Source: Fagopyrum homotropicum (Eukaryota > Streptophyta > Magnoliopsida > Caryophyllales > Polygonaceae). From it: a stretch of DNA of 64,000 nucleotides. The DNA lies in assembly GCA_033239125.1 (NCBI GenBank), contig BSWB01000004.1, positions 34,593,501 to 34,657,500 of the forward strand, read 5' to 3'. Every line of letters begins with the position of its first letter. The stretch's first letter is position 1. Shown one piece after another: positions 9,840 to 21,294 of the stretch. The notes under the pieces are model-generated. The model worked only from the letters and a program-made list of their open reading frames with translations, did not search any database and had not been told where the DNA came from. Made by a program: the position numbers and the translations under genes.

Positions 9840-10736
9840 TTGGATAAGAGCCGATTACATGGTAAGATGTTGGATATTACATTCAATGAAAACTGATATT
9901 GCCAAATTAGTCACTTATGTTGAATCTACAAAGAAACTCTGGGATGACATTGTTAAACGATTTAAAATATCCAATGCTCCATTAGTTTATCAGATCCATA
10001 AGGATCTTGCATCTTTGAGGCAAGATAATGCCACTGTTGCTGTATACTATGGGAAATTTAAAAACTATGGGATGAATTGTTATCAGTCGATGCTATTCTA
10101 TCATGTCTCTTTAGAGGAATAACTCATTGCAGCTGTCAAATTCTTAAGAAAATATCTGACAAGGAGAACAAGATCCAGATCATGCAGTTTCTTATGGTCT
10201 TAAATGACCAATTTGAACATACTCGAAGCAGTATTCTCTCCTTGGAAGTTTACCTACTCTGAATCGTGTTTTTCATATGATTCTTCAAGTGGAAAAACAG
10301 AAAGAAATAACTTGTCACACCTTACCTGTACACGACGCTCTTGTTGTTTCTAGATCTACTCCATATAGACAGGCCGGTGGAAGTAGAAAGGATTTCAAGA
10401 AAGAAAAGCTGGACAGGTTATGTTCTTATTGCAAGGAAAAGGGGCATTTAAGAGAATCCTGTTTAAAGCTTACTGGTGTTCCCGACTGGTACAAGGAATT
10501 TAAAGCAAAAGATGACCGATCTTCTACTCCAGCTGCTATACCTTCTCGTTTTGCAAATAATCTCACAACTGATGATAATCCCTTGGAGTTTCCTATCACT
10601 TCTCCTTCTTCAGCTTTTATGGACCTTGTATTGATTAATGTTGTGTCAATAATGAAGATAATCAAACAACCTTCTACCTCAATCAACTTTGCAGGTATAA
10701 TTACTCACCTTGTGCATAACTGTCAACAAATGCACT
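9840..10736 (+). pseudogene. gag: Copia gag, C-terminal part with zinc knuckle
   Basis: It continues the gag frame interrupted at 2683: IRADYMVRCWILHSM, then LWDDIVKRF and DLASLRQ, typical of the plant copia Gag helical domain. The frame shifts near 10120 and again near 10260. From 10277 it carries a CCHC knuckle (C-SY-C-KEKG-H-LRES-C, around 10420-10465). The frameshifts and the stop at 10120-10122 make it non-functional. Confidence 0.8.
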
Positions 10737-11645
10737 TGGATAATCGATTAAGGGGCAACTGATCATATTACTCATTGCAAGGACTTTTTTGCTTCTTTGC
10801 ATATGCTTGATAAACCTATTAAGGTTGGTCTTCCTTATGGATCCACGAAAGAAGTACAACATAGAGGCACTGTGGTTTTGTCTCCTCTCATTACACTACA
10901 TAATGTGCTATTCTTACCTCACTTCAAGCACAACTTGGTGTCTATATTCAGATTACTTCAAGATTTATCTCTTAAGGCAACTTTCACTCATCACTCTTGT
11001 TTATTTCAGGACCATACCAGTGACTATGTCATTGCTACTAGCTGTTTGGAAGGAGGACTTTACAAGCTTGTGTTTCCTATTCCGCAATCCTTGGCATGTA
11101 TTTCTACATCTGATAATAAGAAAATTGATGTACATTTACTCCATACTCGACTAGGACATTTGTCATTATCAAAACTATATCACATTGATCATTGTTCTGA
11201 TTCTAAGATGAATTCACTGGATTGCCACACCTGCATTTTTGCAAAACAACACCGATTGCCTTTCTTTCCTAGTCAATCTCATGCTAAGGCTACTTTTGCT
11301 TTAATATCCATGTGGATATTTGGGTCACATATCATACACTTGCTTTGTGTGGTGCTCGTTATTTTCTTACTATAGTTGATGACTATACACGTTGTACTTG
11401 GATATTTTTAATGTCAAATAAGCAACAAGTTTAAGCTTATTCAGCATTTCCTGGCCTATGTGCATAATCAATTCAAAACTACAGTCCAGGTTTTCAGGTC
11501 TGATAATGGAGTTGAGTTTCTTCAGCATCAACTTCAAGAGTTATTTCTTCAATCAGGGATTATTCACCAGCGCTCTACTCCATACGTTCCTCAATAGAAT
11601 GCTCGAGTTGAGCGCAAGCATTGTCATTTGATTGAAACTCTAGGC
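10737..11645 (+). pseudogene. pol: Copia pol remnant: protease, pre-integrase, integrase core
   Basis: The protease motif is recognisable at 10737 (WIID-stop-GATDH), with TAA at 10749-10751 exactly where the catalytic triad Ser codon should be. The GAG_pre-integrase domain follows (HTRLGHLS, then C-HT-C-IFAKQHRLPF near 11225-11265). Integrase core residues are recognisable near 11495-11625 (SDNGVEF, STPYVPQ-stop-NARVERKH), interrupted by frameshifts and a TAG. The sequence stops matching copia near 11645, so RT and RNase H are lost. The element cannot encode a working protease or integrase. Confidence 0.8.
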
Positions 11646-14461
11646 TTGCACGAGACGAGATCGACAGTGGTGGCATTAGCGGTTTGTTGTTCTTCAACGA
11701 CCACCGGAAACAAGAAGAGAAGAAGAGCGGCGGTGACTACGAAGGCTCTTGATGGTGGCTCGTTGGCGGTGCATACCCTCTTCTAAAGACAACAATAAAC
11801 TTGAGTCTGGTGGAGGCCGGAAACTCGGTAGAAACGGATAGCAATTTGGTTCCAACGGGACGACAGTGCTGACACGGGTAGGTAGCGCTAAATAGGAAAT
11901 CGCTCGTTTAGCGAGATATAACTCGGAATGATACTTTTTGAGAATAAATAGTGTTTAGGGTTTTTGCGGGGAAGGAGATGAATAGCAGCTTCCGGGAATA
12001 TATCTAGTCAATTAAGCAACCTTAGTGAGATTTCTTAATCCGGTTGATACCGTCAATAACTTTAAATGTTACACTTCAAAATCCCCAATAAAATCATTTT
12101 TAACATCTCGATGTAATCCAAATTTAAATCGATTATGAAAAATCTGAAGCCAGTGTATTACATTTATATCGTCTTCCATAACCGTCAACATCTCATGTCA
12201 TTCATGTGTATCATCGTTCATACTATCACATGTCATCAAATCTAGATATTCTGTAATAATCATATCTCACACTCTCATCGCTATTTGTAACATTTTCCAT
12301 AATCATTATCCATCAATTCTTAACACCTTTCTTAGTCACTACCATCATTATCAACATACTCTAAACACTCAAGATAAAACAACTAATACAATTTAATGAT
12401 AAAAATTTAAAAACAAAAATATTATATGTATAATCTCCAAAAAATTATTTACTCACAACCAACAACAAATATAATTTGAAATGGGGCAACAACTAAGTAA
12501 GTCAGTATAACTTTCCTCACAAAGACTAGTCTCAATATCATTATAATAACTATTCAAACTAAGGAACCAACATTTTAATTACCTATTACCAATATATCAT
12601 AGATACTATAATCAATTAGTGTCATCCAATGCAATCATCAATCTATAAACAAATCCGAAGAACAAAATCGGATAATGGCTTAGGGACACTTATCTATCGG
12701 AGGTTAGAACAAAGGTCAAACGTCACATATCGATGTCAAATAAGGTATCTTCATATCTTATATCGATTAAAACAGAAGCATCTTTTGCCACATATCAATG
12801 TCACGTTTCTCTAAGCTTCAAAAGTTTATTTTAAAAAATAATATTTAAATATTAATATAAATCACAAATTGATTTCTAATTTTTTTATAAAATATTTAAA
12901 TAAATATTTTTACAAAAATTTTTTTAAACTTTAACGGATTTTTTGCCATTGATTTTACCAACAATCATATCTTAACAAATCCTTTAGTTTTATTTTTATG
13001 GTGTAATTTATTTTGTTTTTTTTGTCAAATGGATTTTGCGTTTGTTATTTTTATCCTAATCCATTTTCTTTTTGTTTTGTTTTTCCAAGATAACTTAATC
13101 TAATTATTATAAATATTTTTAATATATAATTCGTTAGAAGAGAAAAATACTTAAAAGAGAATTAAAAATTATTGTAATAATTTTAATTTCATTCTCCGTT
13201 TTTTATCTTTCAAAAATATACATATGAACTTTTAAGTATTAAGTATTTATTAAAACTCAATCCGCACAAGGGGCAGGTAATACACTAGTCCAAATGTGTC
13301 TCTCATATGTAAAAGACCTAAACAAGTCAACTATACAAGTTTTAGCTCCATTTACCAAAATATAATAATAATTATATAGCCCATTCCCTATAATTATAAT
13401 ATTGGGTCTAACTCTACAAGTAACCAAAATGGGGCAATTTAAGAACTTCCTAAAGCCTAGGTCCTTTCTGTAAATATAAAATCTGACCATCTTCTGCAAT
13501 TATCCAATTAGGAGTAGATTTGCAATTTCCAAAAATTGTGGTACATTCACACAAATTAAGAAGATAGAGCTTTTTCTGTAAGTTCCCCTAAAGTAACTCC
13601 CCCTGATTAGGGTTTACTGGTAGTTAGGAGGAGCGGGTTTAGTTACGGTGAAGTTCTTGAAAAAAACTCTACCTAGAATTGAATAAATCTCAGCCATTAA
13701 AAGATGATCCAATGGTTAGATTAAGTTCATTCTCTCTCCAAATTTTTTTTATTTTCAATTACCTTTAATTGTATTTGATTATTTCTATAGGATTTTTTTG
13801 AATTTCACCTAGAGTAGTTCTAGGGGAACAAGACCCGTTAGGAGCGGGTTCTCCGCCCGTGACGACGATGACAAGCAACTGCAACAACAGGTGGCGACAA
13901 CGGGCTTCCCGGTCGGAGATCGATGTAGACGACAAATATTGGTGGCTTCCCATCGGAGGTGGAGACAGTTGGGTGGCGGATCTGGACATTCCAACGAGAG
14001 GGTGATAGACTTGGTCAAGATGTAGCGAGCTCAGTCCGGCGTCATTTGATGGAAGTGATTGGTGTGACAGTGTTGGCTTCCAAACGATGCAGGCGGCGCA
14101 TGCAAAGGTGACGACGGTTCCAAACGATGATGAGTTTGGGCTCGAGAGCGGTTGTACAAAAAAATATAAAGAAGATATTTTGTAATATATTTATTAAAGG
14201 AAAATAAACACTAAACTCATTACACTATAAGACCATTTATCCAAATTATATTATTATAAATACTAAAATTTGAAGTAGTTTATGTAATGTATCAACCGAG
14301 AAGGTATTCAAGACTAACCTGTCAAATTCATAATTATTAAGTAATGTTATAAGAATATTTTACGATATCTGATGTTAAAACTTTAACAGATGGTAAATGG
14401 CACTTTTGTGTGGTTATTAAACTAGTGTTTTATAAAAAGAAAAATTTGGTGGAAGGAGATT
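11646..14461. other. Degenerate LTR-like DNA, no gene
   Basis: AT-rich, with no supported coding frame. Around 12485-12520 an ACTAAGTAAGTC motif recalls chromovirus LTRs. The stretch 13310-13620 aligns loosely with 1600-1880 (GCAA-TTCCAAAAATTG, CAAATTAAGAAG, GATTAGGGTTTAC). I infer a second decayed copy of the repeat at 1-2137. Ends not determined. Confidence 0.35.
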
Positions 14462-14877
14462 CAGTGGTCTCCGGTACATCTAGACGCACTTTTATTGATT
14501 GAAAAAGAGGGCTAAGTAGTCATCACGCGGGGATAGCCCGACCCCTTACATCATCAAGTAAAAGATGAACTACATCCTCCGGTGGGTCACACAATACACC
14601 CAATCCAATCGGAAGGTTCAAAGCATAAGAAGCAATATAGTTCGCTACTCTATTTGTCTCGCGGTAACCATGTCAAAATTGAATCTTCTAATCTCTTTTG
14701 AGGAAGTCATGACACACAAGTACCAGATTAGCTAGTGGATGGTGAGTGTCAATAGGTTTTTTTAGGAGAGTGATGACCGATTCGGAATCAGTTTCCATGA
14801 TCACCGATTTGTGTCCAGTCTCCCAAGCCAACTTTAGGCCATGCACCATGCACCATATCTCAGCTTGTGTTTTATAA
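14462..14877 (-). pseudogene. LINE-type RNase H-like fragment (RVT_3 family)
   Basis: Minus-strand translation reads KTQAEIWCMVHGLKLAWETG, then VIMETDSESVITLL and HPLANLVLVCHDFLKRDW, followed after a stop by HGYRETNRVANYIASYAL. This order (E in AEIW, D in METDS, and the REANRVAD-like end) is the RNase H-like domain found at the 3' end of plant LINE ORF2 and in related host fragments. No reverse transcriptase lies upstream, so this is a 5'-truncated remnant. Two consecutive stops follow near 14510. No poly(A) tail is visible. Confidence 0.7.
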
Positions 14878-15196
14878 AATGAAGGTACACAAATGCATCT
14901 AAACATTACATTTGTGTAAATACTAGATAGCACGCACATTATTTTCACCAAACCGTATACTCTTTAAATAGTAAAAGTGCATATCTAATTAGAGTAAACA
15001 GCTTTTATGTGATTAGATTAGATGTGTACTTTTACTATCTATGCACATTTCTACAATTTTACGTTTTTTATTTTTCGCATTACGCTTCATTTTTATCGTA
15101 ATCAACATGTCTATTAGTTTCATAATTGGTGGGTGTGATGTCTAAATTAGGGTTTGAGAATGAAGGTACACAAATGCATCTAAACATTACATTTTT
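14877..15196. repeat. 36-bp direct repeat pair around an inverted repeat
   Basis: AATGAAGGTACACAAATGCA plus a further 16 identical bases occurs at about 14877-14912 and again at about 15161-15196. Between them 14966-14989 and 15017-15040 form an imperfect inverted repeat (ATAGTAAAAGTGCAT-like arms, about 21 of 24 matching). It could be a small foldback element or a local duplication. Confidence 0.6.
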
Positions 15197-15599
15197 GAGA
15201 ATGTATGTTTAGTCATTCTTGTTGGAGCTTTTAGGCAGTGTTGCAGTAGCCCTTCTAAGTTCAACACATTAGCTTATTTGATTATCTTCATTATTTTCTT
15301 TCTTTAAGGTTAATTTATCTTTGTTAAATGTTCTGTCTTTTGGTATAAGATAAATTATCTTCATTGTTGGAGTGGGATAGAATGGATGATGACTTAATCT
15401 CGTTCCTAAAACATGGTGTTTGTTGAAGATTATAAATTAAAAGTTTGGACTGAAAAAATAAGTTTATTTCATAAAGAAGTATACTTTTCAACCAAAAATT
15501 GTTTTTTTGTTGGAAATCAACCCAAAATTGTATGTTTAAAAAAAAAAAAAACCCGACTATTACAATACACAACATAATTAATTGGAAATAACATCTTAT
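15197..15599. other. AT-rich DNA, no feature seen
   Basis: No gene or recognisable element. A poly(A) run of about 15 lies at 15538-15551. Confidence 0.5.
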
Positions 15600-16756
15600 A
15601 ATAAAAACTCAAAGTCTCGAATTAAAGCACCTCTTAACATCTCGATGACTTAAACGACTCAATATAATTCAAATTAACTCGACTTTGAAAATTTGAAAAC
15701 CCGACTATTACAATACACAACATAATTAATGATGGTTTGTTCATTTATTACTTATTTATTATCAAATATCATCTCATTTACTCATCTCTGATGTCGTTTA
15801 CAAAGTCATTATTGTAGCTAAAAAAAATGAACATTCCAAGAACAAAAGCAATAATAAATCTAATGTGTATAGGTGATGTAAACAACTCCCGACTAACAAA
15901 ATTATGTGTTTTTTAAATTCCTCATTTTTATCAAAACATACATTTACGGAAAAGTTTTAACATTTGCATATTCATTAAAATTTGTCATGGTTGAGCTTCG
16001 GAAATTTACAACACATTCCAAACTTGGTTTGTATACATGCATGATTTGAGATTCCCGATCGACTGAACATTAATACAAACTAAAGTTTAAAAGTAGATAT
16101 TAAATTACCCTAACTTATAAAAATAACGGATATAACTTGAATGCATGATAACTTTCGGGGTTTTACCCATAATTATAGTTACAATTAATGGCTTTCCTAA
16201 TCCCGCAAACAACACCAATTAACCTATATAATAAATCTCAAAGTCTCCAATTAAATTGTGTTTAACTTTCTGATGACTTAAACAACTCGATTTAATCCAA
16301 ATTAATTCGACTATGAAAATTTTGAAATTCGGTCATTACAGTACACAACTATAATTAGTGATGGTCTATTCATTCATTACATATTTGTCGAATATCATCT
16401 CATCTACGATGTCGTTTACAAAGTCATTATTGTAGCTAAATAAGAAATCAACGTTCCGAGAACAAAAACAACAAGAAATCTAATGTGTATAGGTGATGTC
16501 AACAACACCCGAAGAACAAAATAATGTGTTTTAAAATTTCACATTCTTTCAAAACATACCTTTATGGAACGGTTTTTACATTTGCATATTCATTAAAATT
16601 TGTCATTGTTAAGCTTTGGAAACTTATTATCGAATACCATCTCATTTATTCATCTCCGATGTTGTTTACAAACAAAGTCACTGTTGTAGCTAAATAAGAT
16701 ATAAACATTTTGAAAACAAAAGCAATAAGAAATGTAATACAGAACATTATTTCTAA

Positions 16757-17406
16757 CTAGTTTAGTGTCCGCACCTTGTGCGGCGTTGTCTAAATAAAAA
16801 ATATTATATTTTTACTTTCATGCATCATCTATTTGATATCAATCTATAATGAAAATTATTTTTATTAATTAATATGACTAACATGTAAGGATTAATTTTT
16901 TTAAAATAAATAAAAGAACATAATTAAAATTCTATTACAAAGATTATTATTCGAGTATTATATTTATACCTTAATATATTATCACTTTTACTTAGATTTA
17001 GATAGAGGAGAAAAATTTAATTTAGTTTTAAATTTAACAAATGTGTCAAATCTTGTTAGAAGATTTGCGTTAGATTTTCTCCACAAATCGAGTTAGAATA
17101 GGTCATTTTGTTAATTTTGATGGGTAGATAAGTAGATTTATTTTTTAAATTATTTTGTTTTAATAAAATTGACGCGGCATGATGACTGTTTACAAATTCT
17201 AATAAAACATTTTCTTATAAAATAATTAATGGCAAATCTGTAAATAGGTTATGGCAAATCTGTAAATAAATTGAAAAAAATAATTAATGGCAAATCTGTA
17301 AATAGGTTGTGGCAAATCTGTAAATAAATTGAAAAAATGCTGATGTGGATGGTCTTAGAGTTTGACATGTGGACAAAATGGATGCTACTTTAGTAGTATA
17401 TATAGA
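16757..17406 (-). mobile_element. Non-autonomous Helitron, 650 bp
   Basis: Read on the minus strand it starts TCTATATATAC (at 17406) and ends CTAG (at 16757). A 6-bp GC hairpin, CCGCAC-CTT-GTGCGG (16769-16783), lies 8 bp inside the 3' terminus. The insertion lies between A (16756) and T (17407), the usual Helitron AT target. Deleting it joins TTTCTAA to TTCCACAAGACATG, which matches the uninterrupted paralogous copy at about 17688-17720, so the boundaries have an empty-site control. No Rep/helicase gene, so it is non-autonomous. Confidence 0.88.
17223..17338. repeat. Two 58-bp tandem units in the Helitron
   Basis: Units at 17223-17280 and 17281-17338 are nearly identical. Each contains GGCAAATCTGTAAATA twice, so the short string occurs four times. 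Confidence 0.85.
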
Positions 17407-17838
17407 TTCCACAAGACATGTTTTCATGAAAATGTTTGAAAGTATGTGTTAAATTATCTCAACTTATAAAAACTATGAATATAACGTTAATGCGTGATGT
17501 TAAAGAATAATTATCACGTCCACAATATAATTAATGATGATTTGTTCATTAATTACTTATTTATTATCGAACACCTTCTCATTTTATTCATCTACAATGT
17601 TGTTTACAAATAAAATCATTATTGTTGCTAAATAATAAATAAATATCCGAGAACAAAAGCAATAATCAATCGGATAAATAACATTATTTATAATTTCACT
17701 AGATATGTTTTGTTGGCAAAATTTTACGAATTTAATGTTGGTTCATTAGATACATATATATACCAATACTGAAAACTACAACTATCAATCTTATCAAATC
17801 TTGATCGGTTTCCAAAATTAAGTTTGTAACGCAGTATA

Positions 17839-19495
17839 TGTAACATCCCAAGTTTTGGGAACTCGAAGCGTTACAGGCTAGACCTCACAACGGGTCCCGA
17901 CCCTCAGAGTAGCAACAATAACATCGGATCTTATAACAAGACACAAATAAATGAAAACCAAAACTTATATAAAACCAAAGGTTATAACAAAGGAAATCGT
18001 AAAAGACTCGCAACCGAGTTCAAAACAAACTAAAAGAACAACAACAAAAATATAAACCCGATCTCGTCCTATAATGTACGGAAATTCCAGCTGACCACAC
18101 CGTCAGGATCACTCAACAACACCTATATCCTGTAAGACATCTACAACATCGATATAAACCCTTAGCTAACATTCTAGATATCAATAAGACAGTAAAGACA
18201 ACACACATAAGGTAATATAAACATAAACATGCACACTTAACCGGTTATTATCTTATTTTAAGTTAATCCTTTACTAATTCAACTTATGTTGTCACACGAG
18301 AATCGCTACAATCTCGCCTTCGTTCCCTTTCACCAACATGATTAGAGCGGATCCATCCCTTCGTTACTTGTTGGACTAGTCGCAAGAGCACCTCCCAGTT
18401 TCCCTATTTTCAACTAGACAAGTGGTCACCGCCCAATTATAATACACTTGGGTCAATTAAGGTATAACAAGGTCAATCCTATTCCGGTTATCCGTTATAA
18501 CGATAAACAACAACACAAACAAGCCAATACAATCGTTCTAATAACGGAACGTACCTAAGTAAGTCTAAGGGACTTACCTTACTCAAAGGAACAACTCAGT
18601 TTCCCGAAGGAAGGAAGGACGGAAAGCCTGTTCAACAAGGCAACTCGAATCAGAATGGAACGATCGTTAGAAGTCTATAACTTCTAGTCTCCATGATCTC
18701 TAAGAGATCCCCACAAGCTAGGGTCACAAACCCTAGTCTTATAGGTCACCAAGGGTAAAAAAAACTAGCACAACTTAAGGAAGGAACTAGGAAACAAGGA
18801 AAGAAGCAGCTCACCAAAGATGGAAGTAGTTGGAGGAAAACCACAGGGGCGGCTAGACTGCACCACAAGGGCGGAACTGGAGGATTTCCGCGGGGGCGGT
18901 TGCTTGACAGAAGCGATTGTCGTAACTCTTTGACACCAAACACACGACAGGGGATCCAAAGCTAGATCCTTTGTTCCACACACTTCAAATCTCAATCAAG
19001 GGAGCCTGAGAACATCAACGTATCAACAACGGAAAGGCCACCAAGAATCAAGACTCAAACTTGATTCTTGTGAAGAGGAAGAAGAAGATCGAAAAGAGAA
19101 AGAGAAACAGAAGGACGAAGCATGCAGCAGGAACAAGAACGTGAGAGAGGATGAAGGGAAAGAAAACTTACATGTTCAGCAGGGTTCACAAGGAAGAAAG
19201 GTTGCAACTTGCTCGAGATTGAAGAAACGTAAGTAAGAAACAGGAAAAAGAAGAGAAAGTGGGAATTTATATGAAACGGTTGGAAAAGATAGAAGGAAGG
19301 ATGTCTCTAGGGTTAGAAGATCAAGGAAGTTGACCCATAAGATATAAGATTGGATCTTCTATTTATGAAAAGAAATAAAACGGAATAAAAATCAGATCGG
19401 CGCGATCTGTAGTCAGTCGCAGGGACGGTTGACCCTGCTGCGGGGGAGGCCCTCTTCACCGCAGGGGCGGTGAAGGCAAAAACTAGGGCATTACA
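17839..19495 (-). mobile_element. Chromovirus (Tekay/Del-like) solo LTR
   Basis: TGTAACATCCC to GCATTACA, with 5-bp inverted termini TGTAA/TTACA and a perfect target duplication GTATA (17834-17838 and 19496-19500). No internal domain, so it arose by LTR-LTR recombination. Orientation comes from alignment with the LTR at 35271-36601, which is attached to a minus-strand chromovirus pol. It contains CCGCAGGGGCGG at 19459-19470, the exact complement of element A's palindrome, CCGCGGGGGCGG at 18888-18899 and a variant at 18841-18852. Confidence 0.92.
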
Positions 19496-19500
19496 GTATA

Positions 19501-21294
19501 TATGTAATTTTTCTACATATGGATGAAAGTACTTAAGCATGATTTAATTTTAATTTTCAAATTAAAAATAAATGAAAGATATCAAGAAGAAAATAATCTT
19601 ATGTGATCTTTGTAAATTGCTAACATAAAAACGATGAATAATTCGGAATCCCAAATATGTATACAACAATCTTCAATCGTATCATATAACTCGACTGTAA
19701 GGACTAATTATTTATTTAACTTTAGTAGATTAGAATTAGAAATTAAATTTGAAATTGGGCAAGTCATAACCGTTTGTTTACAAATTAATAACGAGATTCT
19801 CTTTACATATTTCAGCTAGTTTGAAATTGCCTTTTGAATGATGTATATGTTTGTGTAGACTGTAGCTCTTTATACATCCCTTCACCAAAACTCTAGAACT
19901 AATATATGTTCTTATCCCTATATTCAAGAGGATGTACATACATTAATACAAATGTACAAAAGTTGAATTCCTAATTATTTCCAAAGTTACCTTAACATAA
20001 TTTTTTTTCATTTTTGCATTAATTGGAATTTTCTCAAGTTCAATTGTAGAGATTTGCAATACATTGGGATTGAATTGTATACATGCATATATATATTATC
20101 GAGATTTCAGTTCAGTTGAATCCTTTAGCAAAAAATTGATATAAATAACTCATTTTTTTTCCAATTTCTACAAACTCTTGAGCTACTTGAATGGTTGCCT
20201 ATTGGTTGGGAAATGAGAGTTATAACTCGGACTTTTGGTTATAGCTCTGGACAAACTGATAATATGAATTTAAGTTTTTGATGTTTTTAGTTTTCTTGAA
20301 ATAATGTATGATAAACTTATTGAATCTTGCTAAGTTTTGTTGCCTAGACTTGTAAAACCTAGATCAATTGAGCTTATCTTGAATAATTGAATTTCCCTTA
20401 TACAAAATGACGTCACGTAGATTGTTTTTCACCATTTTGACATCGTTTAAGATAGGAAGATGTGCATGAACGGACGTCAGGTATATATATATATATATAT
20501 ATATATCTATAATTTGGTAGGTTTTCTTCTTGTATTGTTTCACTTTGTGGTTAACTGAGTTTCTATTGTATTGTGCATCTATATATATGCTTTAGGATAT
20601 GTTTTTTTTTACATTAAACATTTCTAACAATGCCATATGTTTTTGTTAGTATATAAGGCCCGAACTCAACATAGTGGTTATGGTCGAGTCCCAAAGTATT
20701 ATCCTTCTTACAAAGTAGTGATGGATCTAGAGGGAATAAACTCGATGAATCTAATATTTAGACCACGCTTAGTAGTTTCATGTAAAAACTTTTTACCCAA
20801 AGTTAATGATGTCATCAATTGAATAGTACCTACATATTGACGGAAATCCTAATTGTTCAAACTTGCAAACATTTTTGTAATGCACCGCATGACTCTGCAC
20901 TCATACATGTTGTGATGCGGGGATAAGCCGCAATTCTCGATCTAGATTGAAAGTCCACGACAAAAGCTAAATCTTGGGTGGATAATAGAAATCTCATGCG
21001 AGATTTTGTAAGAACAGACCGAGATTTTTAGAAACTCGATGATATGAAAATATAAGAAGATGAATATGAATTGATAAATGACAGATATAGGAAGATATGA
21101 ACCAAGTTATTCCCGCAAAGAACCTTGGCCAATGATGTGTCAAAACCCCTTAACAAAGAGCTTACCTTAACCCTCACTTCTTTTTCCTTACACAAGTCTT
21201 CTAAGTATGACAAGCACAAGGAGGGACTAAAATTGACCAGGAGCACCAACAATCAAAAAGATTAACACACAAAAGTAGAATCTAGCAAGGACTT
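19501..21294. other. AT-rich flank; right part belongs to the LTR split by element B
   Basis: No gene seen. A (TA)n microsatellite occupies 20482-20506. The last few hundred bases continue, across element B, into 33208-33336 and probably belong to one old LTR. Its left end could not be placed. Confidence 0.4.

Larger units (their letters stand above)
2141..11645 (+). mobile_element. Ty1-copia retrotransposon, decayed, split by element A
   Basis: A short 5' LTR, an initiator-Met primer site and the start of gag lie at 2141-2683. The remainder of gag, a zinc knuckle, protease, pre-integrase and integrase core lie at 9840-11645. Reading across element A restores a continuous gag frame, which proves that A inserted into this element. 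RT, RNase H and the 3' LTR are absent: homology stops in integrase near 11645, where unrelated degenerate DNA begins. Stop codons interrupt gag, protease and integrase, so the element is dead. No target duplication can be identified because the 3' end is missing. Confidence 0.85.
15600..17838. repeat. Local repeat family, about four diverged tandem copies
   Basis: Segments starting near 15600, 16230, 16641 and 17519 align with one another. Shared strings include CAAAGTCTC, GATGACTTAAAC, TGTCGTTTACAAAGTC, ATTGTAGCTAAA and GTGTATAGGTGATGT. Copy 3 is interrupted by a Helitron. Another fragment sits at 35050-35262 and a weak one near 20030-20110. No coding capacity seen; identity unknown. Confidence 0.65.

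Noticed and set aside
20637..20822. A possible small host gene of 61 codons
   Set aside because: No homology recognised, AT-rich context, length expected by chance.
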